Assembly: GCA_017411665.1 (NCBI GenBank)
Contig: JAFQPT010000337.1
Coordinates: 1 to 13,971, forward strand
Direction of reading: 5' to 3'
Length of the DNA stretch: 13,971 nucleotides
Source: Oscillospiraceae bacterium
GTDB lineage: Bacteria > Bacillota_A > Clostridia > Oscillospirales > Oscillospiraceae
Part shown: positions 1 to 5,357 of the stretch, piece after piece
Layout of the letters: the number at the start of each line of letters is the position of its first letter
Numbering within the stretch: position 1 is the first letter of the stretch
Notes under the pieces: generated by a model
What the model saw: the letters and a program-made list of their open reading frames with translations, nothing else
What the model was told of the DNA's origin: nothing
Database searches by the model: none
Made by a program: the position numbers and the translations under genes

Positions 1-395
1 AGCTTCTGCAAATGGTCAAACGCATCACGCCGCATATCCGTCTCGATGTACACACCCATGACATGGCCTGTGTTGGCCATGTAATACTGTGCCATTGCAT
101 CGATGATGCGCAGCACCAGATACAGCAGCCCCAGCTTCAGCACCAGTTCCACAGTCAGTGCCGCCAGATCATTGATGGCAAGGTCGGTGATGTGGCGCAT
201 AATCAGCGGCAGCACCAGATCGCAGATGCAGGTCAGTGCCGCGCAGAACAGGTCAAATATGACGATATGCAGATATTTTTTCTCATAGGGCCAGAATCTG
301 GCAATGAGGCTTTGTTTGGAAGCGTTGTAGCGAGGAGCATCGGCCATTTGCTCTACCTTGGTCTCCTGCTTGAAGGTAAATTTGGATCCTGCCAT
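1..395 (-). CDS. ABC exporter, membrane/ATP-binding fusion protein, N-terminal part (cut by window edge)
   Basis: The minus strand from the ATG at 395-393 encodes 131 codons that run off the left edge. The protein starts MAGSKFTFKQ. Hydrophobic segments at about residues 41-66 and 77-103 look like the first two helices of a type IV ABC exporter domain. The stretch GHVMGVYIETDMRRDAFDHL near the end matches the coupling-helix region of that family (typically GxRxxxxLRxxLFxHL). A homodimeric or heterodimeric multidrug/lipid/peptide exporter half is expected, with the ATPase domain beyond the window. The ribosome site AGGAGGAT (408-401) sits just upstream and decides the start. A strong promoter lies at 427-455. 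The substrate cannot be told. The family call is firm from the membrane domain alone; the ATPase fusion is inferred. Confidence 0.82.
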   Translation of the reverse strand, partial: MAGSKFTFKQETKVEQMADAPRYNASKQSLIARFWPYEKKYLHIVIFDLFCAALTCICDLVLPLIMRHITDLAINDLAALTVELVLKLGLLYLVLRIIDAMAQYYMANTGHVMGVYIETDMRRDAFDHLQK

Positions 396-426
396 CGGCA
401 ATCCTCCTTAAGATGAGCTATATTTC

Positions 427-455
427 ATTATAGCAATTTCGGATTGCCATGACAA
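427..455 (-). promoter_or_regulatory. Sigma-A type promoter for the ABC exporter
   Basis: On the minus strand TTGTCA (455-450) is followed after 17 nt by a perfect TATAAT (432-427), preceded by TGC (extended -10). The expected start is near 420, leaving a short leader with AGGAGG. Confidence 0.75.
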
Positions 456-486
456 GACAGCGACAAACTTGATTTCTCGCGCTGTC
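456..486. promoter_or_regulatory. Inverted repeat between the divergent ABC and LOG promoters
   Basis: GACAGCG (456-462) and CGCTGTC (480-486) are perfect 7-bp arms separated by 17 nt. The left arm abuts the -35 box of the ABC promoter, and the right arm ends 16 nt before the -35 box of the LOG promoter. It could be a regulator site, but a 7-bp match may be chance. Confidence 0.25.
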
Positions 487-502
487 CTTAATCGCCCCAT
501 TG

Positions 503-532
503 TTGACAGAATCCACGGCTACCGATTATAAT
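503..532 (+). promoter_or_regulatory. Consensus sigma-A promoter for the LOG-family gene
   Basis: A perfect TTGACA (503-508) and a perfect TATAAT (527-532) are separated by 18 nt. Transcription should begin near 539, about 20 nt before the start codon. Both boxes match the vegetative consensus fully, suggesting strong constitutive expression. Confidence 0.82.
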
Positions 533-560
533 TCAGAAAAACACTTTACAGGAGACGCAC

Positions 561-1142
561 ATGAAAATTTGCATTTACGGCGCGTCCAGCAACAAGCTGG
601 CGCAGATTTACTATACCGAAGCATACAAGCTGGGCGTATTGATGGCAAAGGGCGGTCACACACTGGTATTCGGCGGCGGTCAGGGCGGTCTGATGGGTGC
701 CTGCGCAGAAGGCGCACATGCACACAAGGGCGAAATCATCGGTGTCGCACCCCGCTTCTTCGATGAACCCGGCATTCTCTTCCCCCACTGCGCACAGTTC
801 ATTTACACCGAGACCATGCGGGAACGCAAGGCCATCATGGAAGAGCAGTCCGATGCCTTCATCGTGCTCCCCGGCGGCATCGGCACCTACGAGGAGTTCT
901 TCGAAATGCTGACGCTCAAACAGCTGGGCCGGCACGGCAAGCCCATGGCCATGCTGAACACCAATGGCTACTATGACCCCATGGCCGTTATGCTGCAGAA
1001 CACTGTGGACGAAGGCTTCATGAGCGCCAACTGCATGGAGCTGTTCGGCGTATGCAGCACCCCCGAGGAAGTACTGGACTACGTCCTCAACGCCGAAACC
1101 GTCAGCGGCAGCATCAAGCGACTGGAAGACTACAACAAGTAA
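561..1142 (+). CDS. LOG family protein (nucleoside 5'-monophosphate phosphoribohydrolase)
   Basis: The 193-residue protein is the usual length for the family formerly labelled lysine decarboxylase (TIGR00730). It shows GGGQGGLMG at residues 38-46, the MRERK segment at 86-90 and PGGIGTYEE at 104-112. Together these form the Rossmann-like nucleotide site and the catalytic PGGxGTxxE motif. Family members cleave AMP or cytokinin ribotides to free base and ribose 5-phosphate in the cytosol. In bacteria without cytokinin signalling the true substrate is uncertain, probably AMP or a damaged nucleotide. The start follows GGAG at 551-554 and a consensus promoter. The gene is monocistronic, closed by a terminator at 1151-1176. 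The motifs make the family near certain; the substrate is inferred. Confidence 0.93.
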   Translation: MKICIYGASSNKLAQIYYTEAYKLGVLMAKGGHTLVFGGGQGGLMGACAEGAHAHKGEIIGVAPRFFDEPGILFPHCAQFIYTETMRERKAIMEEQSDAFIVLPGGIGTYEEFFEMLTLKQLGRHGKPMAMLNTNGYYDPMAVMLQNTVDEGFMSANCMELFGVCSTPEEVLDYVLNAETVSGSIKRLEDYNK

Positions 1143-1150
1143 TCCTGCCA

Positions 1151-1176
1151 AAGCTCCCCAACAGGGGAGCTTTTTT
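1151..1176 (+). terminator. Rho-independent terminator of the LOG-family gene
   Basis: The 9-bp stem AAGCTCCCC (1151-1159) / GGGGAGCTT (1164-1172) has the loop AACA, and a run of six T overlaps its 3' end. It lies 8 nt after the stop codon. Confidence 0.9.
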
Positions 1177-1235
1177 GTTTGCATTTTATACAAAATTCCA
1201 TAACACTTTTTTCAGTTTCATTTCCATGGGTTTTC

Positions 1236-1264
1236 TTGTCATTTTTCTCTGCAAATGCTATAAA
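1236..1264 (+). promoter_or_regulatory. Promoter of the Cys-repeat lipoprotein gene
   Basis: TTGTCA (1236-1241), 17 nt, then TATAAA (1259-1264) preceded by TGC (extended -10). The leader to the ATG at 1311 is about 40 nt and contains TGAGGA at 1299-1304. Confidence 0.7.
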
Positions 1265-1310
1265 TAAATCATAGCATATCCCCACCAAGAAAGAGAAATG
1301 AGGAAAATCA

Positions 1311-2066
1311 ATGAAATCCATGTACAAAAAAGTGCTGACTCTGCTTGTCGCAGTGCTGCTCACCTGTGTTTTGTCCGGATGCTGCATCATCCACGACTGG
1401 GCCGATGCCACCTGCGTCGCTCCCATTACCTGCACCAAGTGTGGCAAAACCAAAGGTGAAGCACTGGGTCACACCGCAACCGACGCTACCTGCGTAGACC
1501 CTTCCGTCTGCAGCGTCTGCCGCGATGAGCTCGCTCCCCCTCTGGGCCATACGCCCGACAAGGAGCCCACCTGTACCACATCCTCCAAGTGCACAGTCTG
1601 CAATGAGATCATTGCCGAGTCTCTGGGTCACAGCTGGACCGAGCCCTCCGAAACCATGCCCCAGACCTGCACCACCTGCAATATGATGGTCCCCATGCAG
1701 CCCCCTGAAAACGGCGAATTTATCATCAACAATAACAAAAACCGCGGCAGCCGTCTCACCATTGATGCCCGCAATGCTTCCAATCCTTATTACATCAAGC
1801 TGAAGGATAAAAATGACAAGGACATCATTTCCTTCTACGTAGATGCCGGTGCCTATACCTCCGTCAAGGTTCCCACCGGTCAGTACTATGTCTACTTTGC
1901 AACCGGCACTCACTGGTACGGGCCCGAACTGCTGTTCGGGGAAGATACCCAATGCAGCTACGACGAAAATCTCTGCAACTTCAGCCAGTATGAATACACC
2001 TACACTCCCAAAGTAACCTACGGCGGAAATGTAGACTCCAAAAATATCAACATGGAAGATTTCTAA
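1311..2066 (+). CDS. Secreted lipoprotein with three C-x5-C-x2-C-x9-H repeats and a C-terminal beta-rich domain
   Basis: The 251-residue protein has a signal peptide (basic MKSMYKK, hydrophobic core) ending in the lipobox LSGC at 21-24, so Cys24 is probably lipidated and the protein anchored outside the membrane. Residues 35-107 hold three near-identical repeats: C35/C41/C44/H54, C61/C67/C70/H80 and C88/C94/C97/H107, all with the same spacing. A fourth, shortened copy has C120/C123. Such Cys-rich extracellular repeats are frequent in gut Firmicutes surface proteins and would suit metal binding or disulfides, but no function is established here. Residues 135-250 form a separate region with VPTGQYYVYFATGTHWYG (187-204) and LLFG (207-210), a sequence pattern I associate with hypothetical surface proteins. 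ATG 1311 is chosen for its TGAGGA site 6 nt upstream; ATG 1320 would shorten the signal peptide. Monocistronic. Confidence 0.85.
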   Translation: MKSMYKKVLTLLVAVLLTCVLSGCCIIHDWADATCVAPITCTKCGKTKGEALGHTATDATCVDPSVCSVCRDELAPPLGHTPDKEPTCTTSSKCTVCNEIIAESLGHSWTEPSETMPQTCTTCNMMVPMQPPENGEFIINNNKNRGSRLTIDARNASNPYYIKLKDKNDKDIISFYVDAGAYTSVKVPTGQYYVYFATGTHWYGPELLFGEDTQCSYDENLCNFSQYEYTYTPKVTYGGNVDSKNINMEDF

Positions 2067-2068
2067 GC

Positions 2069-2102
2069 AAAAAATCCCACTCCTTATGGAGTGGGATTTT
2101 TT
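2069..2102. terminator. Bidirectional rho-independent terminator between convergent genes
   Basis: A perfect 15-bp inverted repeat (2069-2083 with 2088-2102, loop TTAT) has a GC-rich core TCCCACTCC/GGAGTGGGA. It is flanked by six A on the left and six T on the right, so it can end transcripts from both the lipoprotein gene (+) and the small zinc-ribbon gene (-). Confidence 0.93.
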
Positions 2103-2115
2103 ATGTAATCATATC

Positions 2116-2391
2116 TTACAAATTTCTCTGGCTTGCGATGTAGGGGTGCAGAGGTTCATCCAGCCACTTGCGGATGTCTTCCTGAGTGCCGCCCTTGAAG
2201 TCGCACTGGGACAGGAACAGAGCCATGGAATCGCAGTTCATTCTGTTGAATGTCTGAATTGCGGTAATTCTCATGCTGTTGTCGATTTCTACGTTCATGC
2301 CTTCAATGTAGCCACAGTAGTAGCACATTTCTACGGGATATCTGCGGTGGTTATCGGTAACCATATCTGCGCCGCACTTGGGACACTTCAT
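2116..2391 (-). CDS. Small zinc-ribbon protein, function unknown
   Basis: The 91-residue cytoplasmic protein begins with CPKCG (3-7) and continues with CYYCGY (23-28), a C-x2-C...C-x2-C zinc ribbon with a 16-residue spacing. The rest is mixed helix with FLSQCDFKGGTQEDIRKWLD near residues 59-78 and no catalytic motif I can name. AGGAGG (2405-2400) lies 8 nt before ATG and decides the start. It has its own promoter with a palindrome in the spacer (2459-2487) and is closed by the shared terminator. It is probably transcribed alone, although readthrough from the upstream efp cluster is possible. A role in nucleic-acid binding, metal sensing or a stress response is conceivable but not shown. Coding status is supported by the ribosome site, promoter, terminator and conserved-looking zinc knuckles. 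Confidence 0.8.
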   Translation of the reverse strand: MKCPKCGADMVTDNHRRYPVEMCYYCGYIEGMNVEIDNSMRITAIQTFNRMNCDSMALFLSQCDFKGGTQEDIRKWLDEPLHPYIASQRNL

Positions 2392-2415
2392 AATCTTTTC
2401 CTCCTAAATTTCCAT

Positions 2416-2433
2416 TAAATCCAGTAAATCCAG
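2416..2433 (-). repeat. Two tandem 9-bp repeats in the leader of the small zinc-ribbon gene
   Basis: TAAATCCAG occurs twice head to tail (2416-2424 and 2425-2433) between the predicted transcription start and the ribosome site. It may be slippage or a binding site; no function is visible. Confidence 0.5.
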
Positions 2434-2458
2434 TAATTTTGCCATACAGCTTGTCCAT

Positions 2459-2487
2459 ATTTTAACAAAGTACACGTACTTTGTAAA
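2459..2487 (-). promoter_or_regulatory. Promoter with a palindromic operator candidate filling its spacer
   Basis: On the minus strand TTTACA (2487-2482), 17 nt, then TAAAAT (2464-2459) form a promoter for the small zinc-ribbon gene. The inverted repeat ACAAAGTAC / GTACTTTGT (2465-2473 and 2476-2484, centre AC) covers the whole spacer and half of the -35 box. That is the classic place for a dimeric repressor, or for a MerR-type activator that twists the spacer. The regulator is not in this window. The leader is about 60 nt. Confidence 0.65.
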
Positions 2488-2537
2488 GCTGCAAATTGGA
2501 CAAGTTCTCTCTGCTGTTCTTATGCAATCTTTCAGAA

Positions 2538-2566
2538 TTCCGCGTTTTTCTGTGAAAAACACGGAA
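2538..2566. other. Hairpin downstream of the CD1247-like gene
   Basis: Arms TTCCGCGTTTTT (2538-2549) and AAAAACACGGAA (2555-2566) pair over 12 bp with one mismatch and a 5-nt loop. It lies 28 nt beyond the stop of the minus-strand gene at 2594. There is no T tract after it on either strand, so it may be an RNA-stabilising end or an inefficient terminator. Confidence 0.4.
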
Positions 2567-2593
2567 AGCATCGTATTTTAGTGCAAAAGCCCC

Positions 2594-2902
2594 TTAAATC
2601 TCCAAAATCGCATTGCATTTCGGGCAGGAAAGTTCCGCATCCTCTTCTTCCAGCAGCCAGCTGTCCACTTCCATCACACACCCGCACTCGCTGCAGGTGA
2701 CAATGTAGCTGCATTCATCGTCGAGATGCGCATCTTCCTCATCGTCGCCCAGAGACTCCAGCAAAGTCTCCATCTGCACATTCAGAATGTCCACTTCCTC
2801 CATCAGCGCAGCCACAGCATCCAGCAGTCCCTCTACCGCACCTGCGGTGTCGCCGCCTTCCAGTCTGCCGCGGATAGCCTCCAGCAGTTCATAGTTTTCC
2901 AT
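2594..2902 (-). CDS. CD1247-like protein: acidic helical domain plus C-terminal zinc ribbon
   Basis: The 102-residue protein starts MENYELLEAIRGRLEGG. Its N-terminal half is helical and acidic, followed by DDEEDAHLDDE (59-69) and a C-terminal zinc ribbon with CSECG (75-79) and CPKCN (94-98). This matches my memory of the clostridial family named after CD1247 of Clostridioides difficile, which has the same helical-acidic-zinc-ribbon plan and is commonly found beside efp. The function is unknown. GGGAG (2913-2909) lies 6 nt before ATG 2902, so I reject a GTG start at 2920, which has no such site and lies next to the upstream hairpin. It follows efp by 64 nt with a hairpin between, suggesting cotranscription with attenuation. 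The gene is real with high confidence; the family name is moderate. Confidence 0.8.
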   Translation of the reverse strand: MENYELLEAIRGRLEGGDTAGAVEGLLDAVAALMEEVDILNVQMETLLESLGDDEEDAHLDDECSYIVTCSECGCVMEVDSWLLEEEDAELSCPKCNAILEI

Positions 2903-2920
2903 ATCATTCTCCCTAAGCAC

Positions 2921-2948
2921 AAAAGGCCAGCCATACAGGTGGCCTTTT
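2921..2948. terminator. Terminator or attenuator hairpin after efp
   Basis: AAAAGGCCA (2921-2929) and TGGCCTTTT (2940-2948) form a 9-bp stem with a 10-nt loop, 18 nt after the efp stop. The U run on the minus strand is only four residues (TTTTG), so partial readthrough into the CD1247-like gene is likely. Confidence 0.65.
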
Positions 2949-2966
2949 TGATTTGTAAAGCTTCAA

Positions 2967-3533
2967 TTACTTTGCACGTTCCAGGTAGGAGCCGTCGCGG
3001 GTGTCGATACGGATCAGTTCGTCGGTTTCGATGAACAGAGGAACCTTAACTTCAGCGCCGGTTTCCAGAGTAGCGGGCTTGGTAGCGTTGGTAGCGGTGT
3101 TGCCTGCGAAACCGGGGTCGGTCTGAGCAACGCGCAGAACTACGAAAGTGGGGGGATCAATCTGGAAGATCTTGCCCTTGTAGGAGTGCAGAACGCATTC
3201 CATGTTTTCCTTAACGAACTTGAAGTTGTCGCTCAGGTCATCGGGAGATACGGGGATCTGATCATAGGTTTCGGGATCCATGAAGTAGTACAGATCGCCG
3301 TCGTTGTACAGGTATTCCATGGTCTTGCGTTCGATGGTAGCGACTTCGAACTTTTCAGTGGGGTTGAAAGAAGTTTCGGTTACGCCACCGGTGATCACGT
3401 TCTTCATCTTGGTACGAACGAACGCAGCACCCTTGCCGGGCTTAACGTGCTGGAATTCGATAACCTGCATGACCTTGCCGTCGTATTCGAAGGTAACGCC
3501 GTTTCTGATATCGCCTGCGGTAATAGTTGCCAT
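2967..3533 (-). CDS. efp: Translation elongation factor P
   Basis: The 188-residue protein has the standard three-domain EF-P length and layout. Domain I carries the tip loop [10 protein letters not shown], with Lys34 at the position that is post-translationally modified in other bacteria. Domain II includes [20 protein letters not shown]. Domain III ends [23 protein letters not shown] binds ribosomes stalled at proline runs, between the P and E sites, and promotes peptide-bond formation. GGAGG (3546-3542) 8 nt upstream selects the ATG at 3533 ([10 protein letters not shown]) rather than an in-frame codon five residues earlier. It lies between aminopeptidase P and a CD1247-like gene, an order I recall from Clostridia. 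It has its own promoter at 3590-3618. Which enzyme modifies Lys34 is not visible here. Confidence 0.98.
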   Translation of the reverse strand: MATITAGDIRNGVTFEYDGKVMQVIEFQHVKPGKGAAFVRTKMKNVITGGVTETSFNPTEKFEVATIERKTMEYLYNDGDLYYFMDPETYDQIPVSPDDLSDNFKFVKENMECVLHSYKGKIFQIDPPTFVVLRVAQTDPGFAGNTATNATKPATLETGAEVKVPLFIETDELIRIDTRDGSYLERAK

Positions 3534-3589
3534 AATTATATCCTCCAAACAGATTTATGTTAAAAAGAATTTACAGAATTATTCGCTTT

Positions 3590-3618
3590 ATTCTACATGA
3601 ATTTTCCTGTGATTGCAA
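3590..3618 (-). promoter_or_regulatory. efp promoter
   Basis: On the minus strand TTGCAA (3618-3613), 17 nt, TAGAAT (3595-3590). The expected start is near 3583, giving a leader of about 50 nt before the ATG at 3533. It lets efp be expressed independently of the upstream genes. Confidence 0.7.
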
Positions 3619-3624
3619 GGGGTT

Positions 3625-4695
3625 TTACACAATAATCAGTTCCTTCGGAGATTTTGTCAGAATCTCGACGCCGTCTTCACGGAAAATTGCGGTGTCCTCA
3701 ATGCGTACGCCGAACTTGCCGGGCAGGTAAATGCCGGGCTCTGCGGAGCAAACACAGTTCAAAGGCATGGGCTTCTTGCCGCTGGGAGATGCGTAGGGCG
3801 CTTCATGGATTTCCAGACCCAGACTGTGACCGTATCCGTGTCCGAAATATTCGCCGTAGCCTGCTGCTTCGATCACATCACGGGCAGCCTTGTCCACATC
3901 GCAGCCGAGAACACCTGCCTTGGATACTGCCAGACCCGCCAGCTGTGCCTGCAGTACGGTATCGTAAACCTTGCGCATTTCCTCGGTTGCATAGCCCACA
4001 GCGATGGTTCTGGTCATATCGGAGCAGTAGCCGCCGTACATGCAGCCAAAGTCCATAGTCACAAAGTCGCCTTCCTGAATGACGTTATCGGAGGGCACGC
4101 CGTGGGGCATGCTGGAGCGGTGACCGGCCACAACGATGGGGTCAAAGCTAACCTTTTCCGCACCACGCAGCATCATTGCGTAAACCAGCTCCGCGGCCAC
4201 CTGCTTTTCGGTCATGCCTGCGCGGATGACGGTAAGAATGTGAGCAAAGGCTTCGTCAGTGATATCCTGTGCCTTCTGCATCAGCGCCAGCTCTTCCTCG
4301 TTCTTCTGGGCACGCAGCTCATCCAGCATGTCCAGGCAGCCGATCATCTTCACACCCAGCAGTTCTTCATAGCCTACATATTCTTCATAGCTCAGACGGC
4401 TGGATTCGCCGCCCAGTCTGGAAACATTCTGCTCTGCCAGAATCGCCTTGATCATGTCGTTCATGGGATGCTGGTTGGTGTGCAGCAATACCCGATAGCG
4501 ATCCCCTGCCGCTTCCCGGGCCGCTTCAATATAGCGGGAGTCGGTCAAAAACCATGCATCCTTTGCGGTGGCGATGACAGCACCCGCAGTGCTGTGGAAG
4601 CCGGTGGCAAAGTAGCGGTTGTCGGGGTTCAGCAGCAGAACTGCGTCCAGGCCTTCCGCTGCAATTCGGGTTTTCAGTCTTTCCAGATTGCTCAT
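3625..4695 (-). CDS. pepP: M24B family Xaa-Pro aminopeptidase
   Basis: The 356-residue cytosolic metallopeptidase has an N-terminal creatinase-like domain (about 1-130) and a pita-bread catalytic domain. All five expected dimetal ligands are present: Asp215 (TMDFG), Asp226 (SDMTRT), His290 (GHGYGHSLG), Glu319 (AEPGIYLPG) and Glu333 (VRIEDTA), plus His198 in PHG. Such enzymes remove an N-terminal residue preceding proline or split Xaa-Pro dipeptides; the sequence alone does not separate the two. The ATG at 4695 follows AAAGGATAGGATAAC, which carries an AGGA site. It sits directly upstream of efp, 91 nt away, so one gene recycles proline peptides and the next helps translate proline runs, a recurrent clostridial neighbourhood. 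Upstream is an inverted-repeat element and yqeG. Confidence 0.95.
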   Translation of the reverse strand: MSNLERLKTRIAAEGLDAVLLLNPDNRYFATGFHSTAGAVIATAKDAWFLTDSRYIEAAREAAGDRYRVLLHTNQHPMNDMIKAILAEQNVSRLGGESSRLSYEEYVGYEELLGVKMIGCLDMLDELRAQKNEEELALMQKAQDITDEAFAHILTVIRAGMTEKQVAAELVYAMMLRGAEKVSFDPIVVAGHRSSMPHGVPSDNVIQEGDFVTMDFGCMYGGYCSDMTRTIAVGYATEEMRKVYDTVLQAQLAGLAVSKAGVLGCDVDKAARDVIEAAGYGEYFGHGYGHSLGLEIHEAPYASPSGKKPMPLNCVCSAEPGIYLPGKFGVRIEDTAIFREDGVEILTKSPKELIIV

Positions 4696-4770
4696 GTTAT
4701 CCTATCCTTTCCAATTTCCGCACTTTAGTAAGGTCAAGCGGAAAAAATTCGCTTTTAAGTTCAACACGTC

Positions 4771-4843
4771 GTAGGGACCGACATCCTTGGCGGTCCGTTT
4801 CTGCGTCAAATATTTGCGGACCGTCGAGGACGCCGGTCCCTAC
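4771..4843. repeat. MITE/REP-like inverted-repeat element of the GTAGGGACCG family
   Basis: Two 27-bp arms, 4771-4797 and 4817-4843, are inverted with 23/27 identity around a 19-bp centre. Each outer end reads GTAGGGACCG. The element begins 7 nt after the yqeG stop and would fold into a strong hairpin in the yqeG-pepP transcript. A related, partly degraded copy is at 9469-9515. It has no coding capacity and no clear target-site duplication. Mobility by a transposase elsewhere is inferred, not seen. Confidence 0.85.
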
Positions 4844-4850
4844 AAATGTT

Positions 4851-5354
4851 TTATCCCTTCTGCTTTGCTGCCAGTCGGAAGGGAAATTCCGCCCAGTAGC
4901 GCAGGGTGTGCAGGGGGTTGTGCAGCAGGATGGGCTTGACCACGATGGAATACAGCCCGCCGATGGTGCCGCACAACACATCGGTGTAAATCTGGTCACC
5001 GATGATGGCAGTTTCCGCAGGGGTGTAGCCCTTGTCCGCCAGCACCGTATGCAGCATGCCCTGTCGGGGCTTCTTCGCCAGCTTCACATATTCCAAACTC
5101 AGCTGCTCGGCAAACAGCATGGGACGGTCACCCTTATTATTGGAAAAAATGAAGGGTTCGATTCCGCCCTGCTTGAGGGTTTCGATCCATGCCTTCAGTT
5201 CCTCGGTGGCATCATCCACGATGTACGGGGACAGAGTGTTGTCCAGATCCATCAGCAGAAACCGGATGCCCTGTTCCCGCAGGAACGCGGGAGTGACCTC
5301 GTAAATATCCTTGACCGATCGGGAAGGGATCGGCAGTTTGTCTTTTAAGCTCAT
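4851..5354 (-). CDS. yqeG: YqeG family HAD-IIIA phosphatase
   Basis: The 167-residue protein carries the HAD signature MDLDNT (35-40, nucleophile Asp36 and acid Asp38), SNN at 71-73, the lysine motif KKP at 94-96 and GDQIYTD at 119-125, the typical YqeG pattern and length. The family includes Bacillus YqeG and relatives of the mitochondrial phosphatidylglycerophosphate phosphatase. A role in phosphatidylglycerol synthesis at the membrane surface is therefore plausible but not proven here. The ATG at 5354 lies 3 nt after the kinase stop codon, and its AGGAG site (5367-5363) is inside the kinase coding end, so translation is probably coupled to the two-component operon. The inverted-repeat element lies immediately downstream. 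Confidence 0.93.
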   Translation of the reverse strand: MSLKDKLPIPSRSVKDIYEVTPAFLREQGIRFLLMDLDNTLSPYIVDDATEELKAWIETLKQGGIEPFIFSNNKGDRPMLFAEQLSLEYVKLAKKPRQGMLHTVLADKGYTPAETAIIGDQIYTDVLCGTIGGLYSIVVKPILLHNPLHTLRYWAEFPFRLAAKQKG

Positions 5355-5357
5355 ATA

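Noticed and set aside
2918..2920. GTG start for the CD1247-like gene six codons upstream
   Set aside because: It has no ribosome site and adjoins the efp hairpin, whereas the ATG at 2902 has GGGAG at the right distance.
3613..4728. 371-codon plus-strand frame opposite aminopeptidase P
   Set aside because: All five metal ligands and the ribosome site support the minus-strand gene. The plus frame has no recognisable domain.
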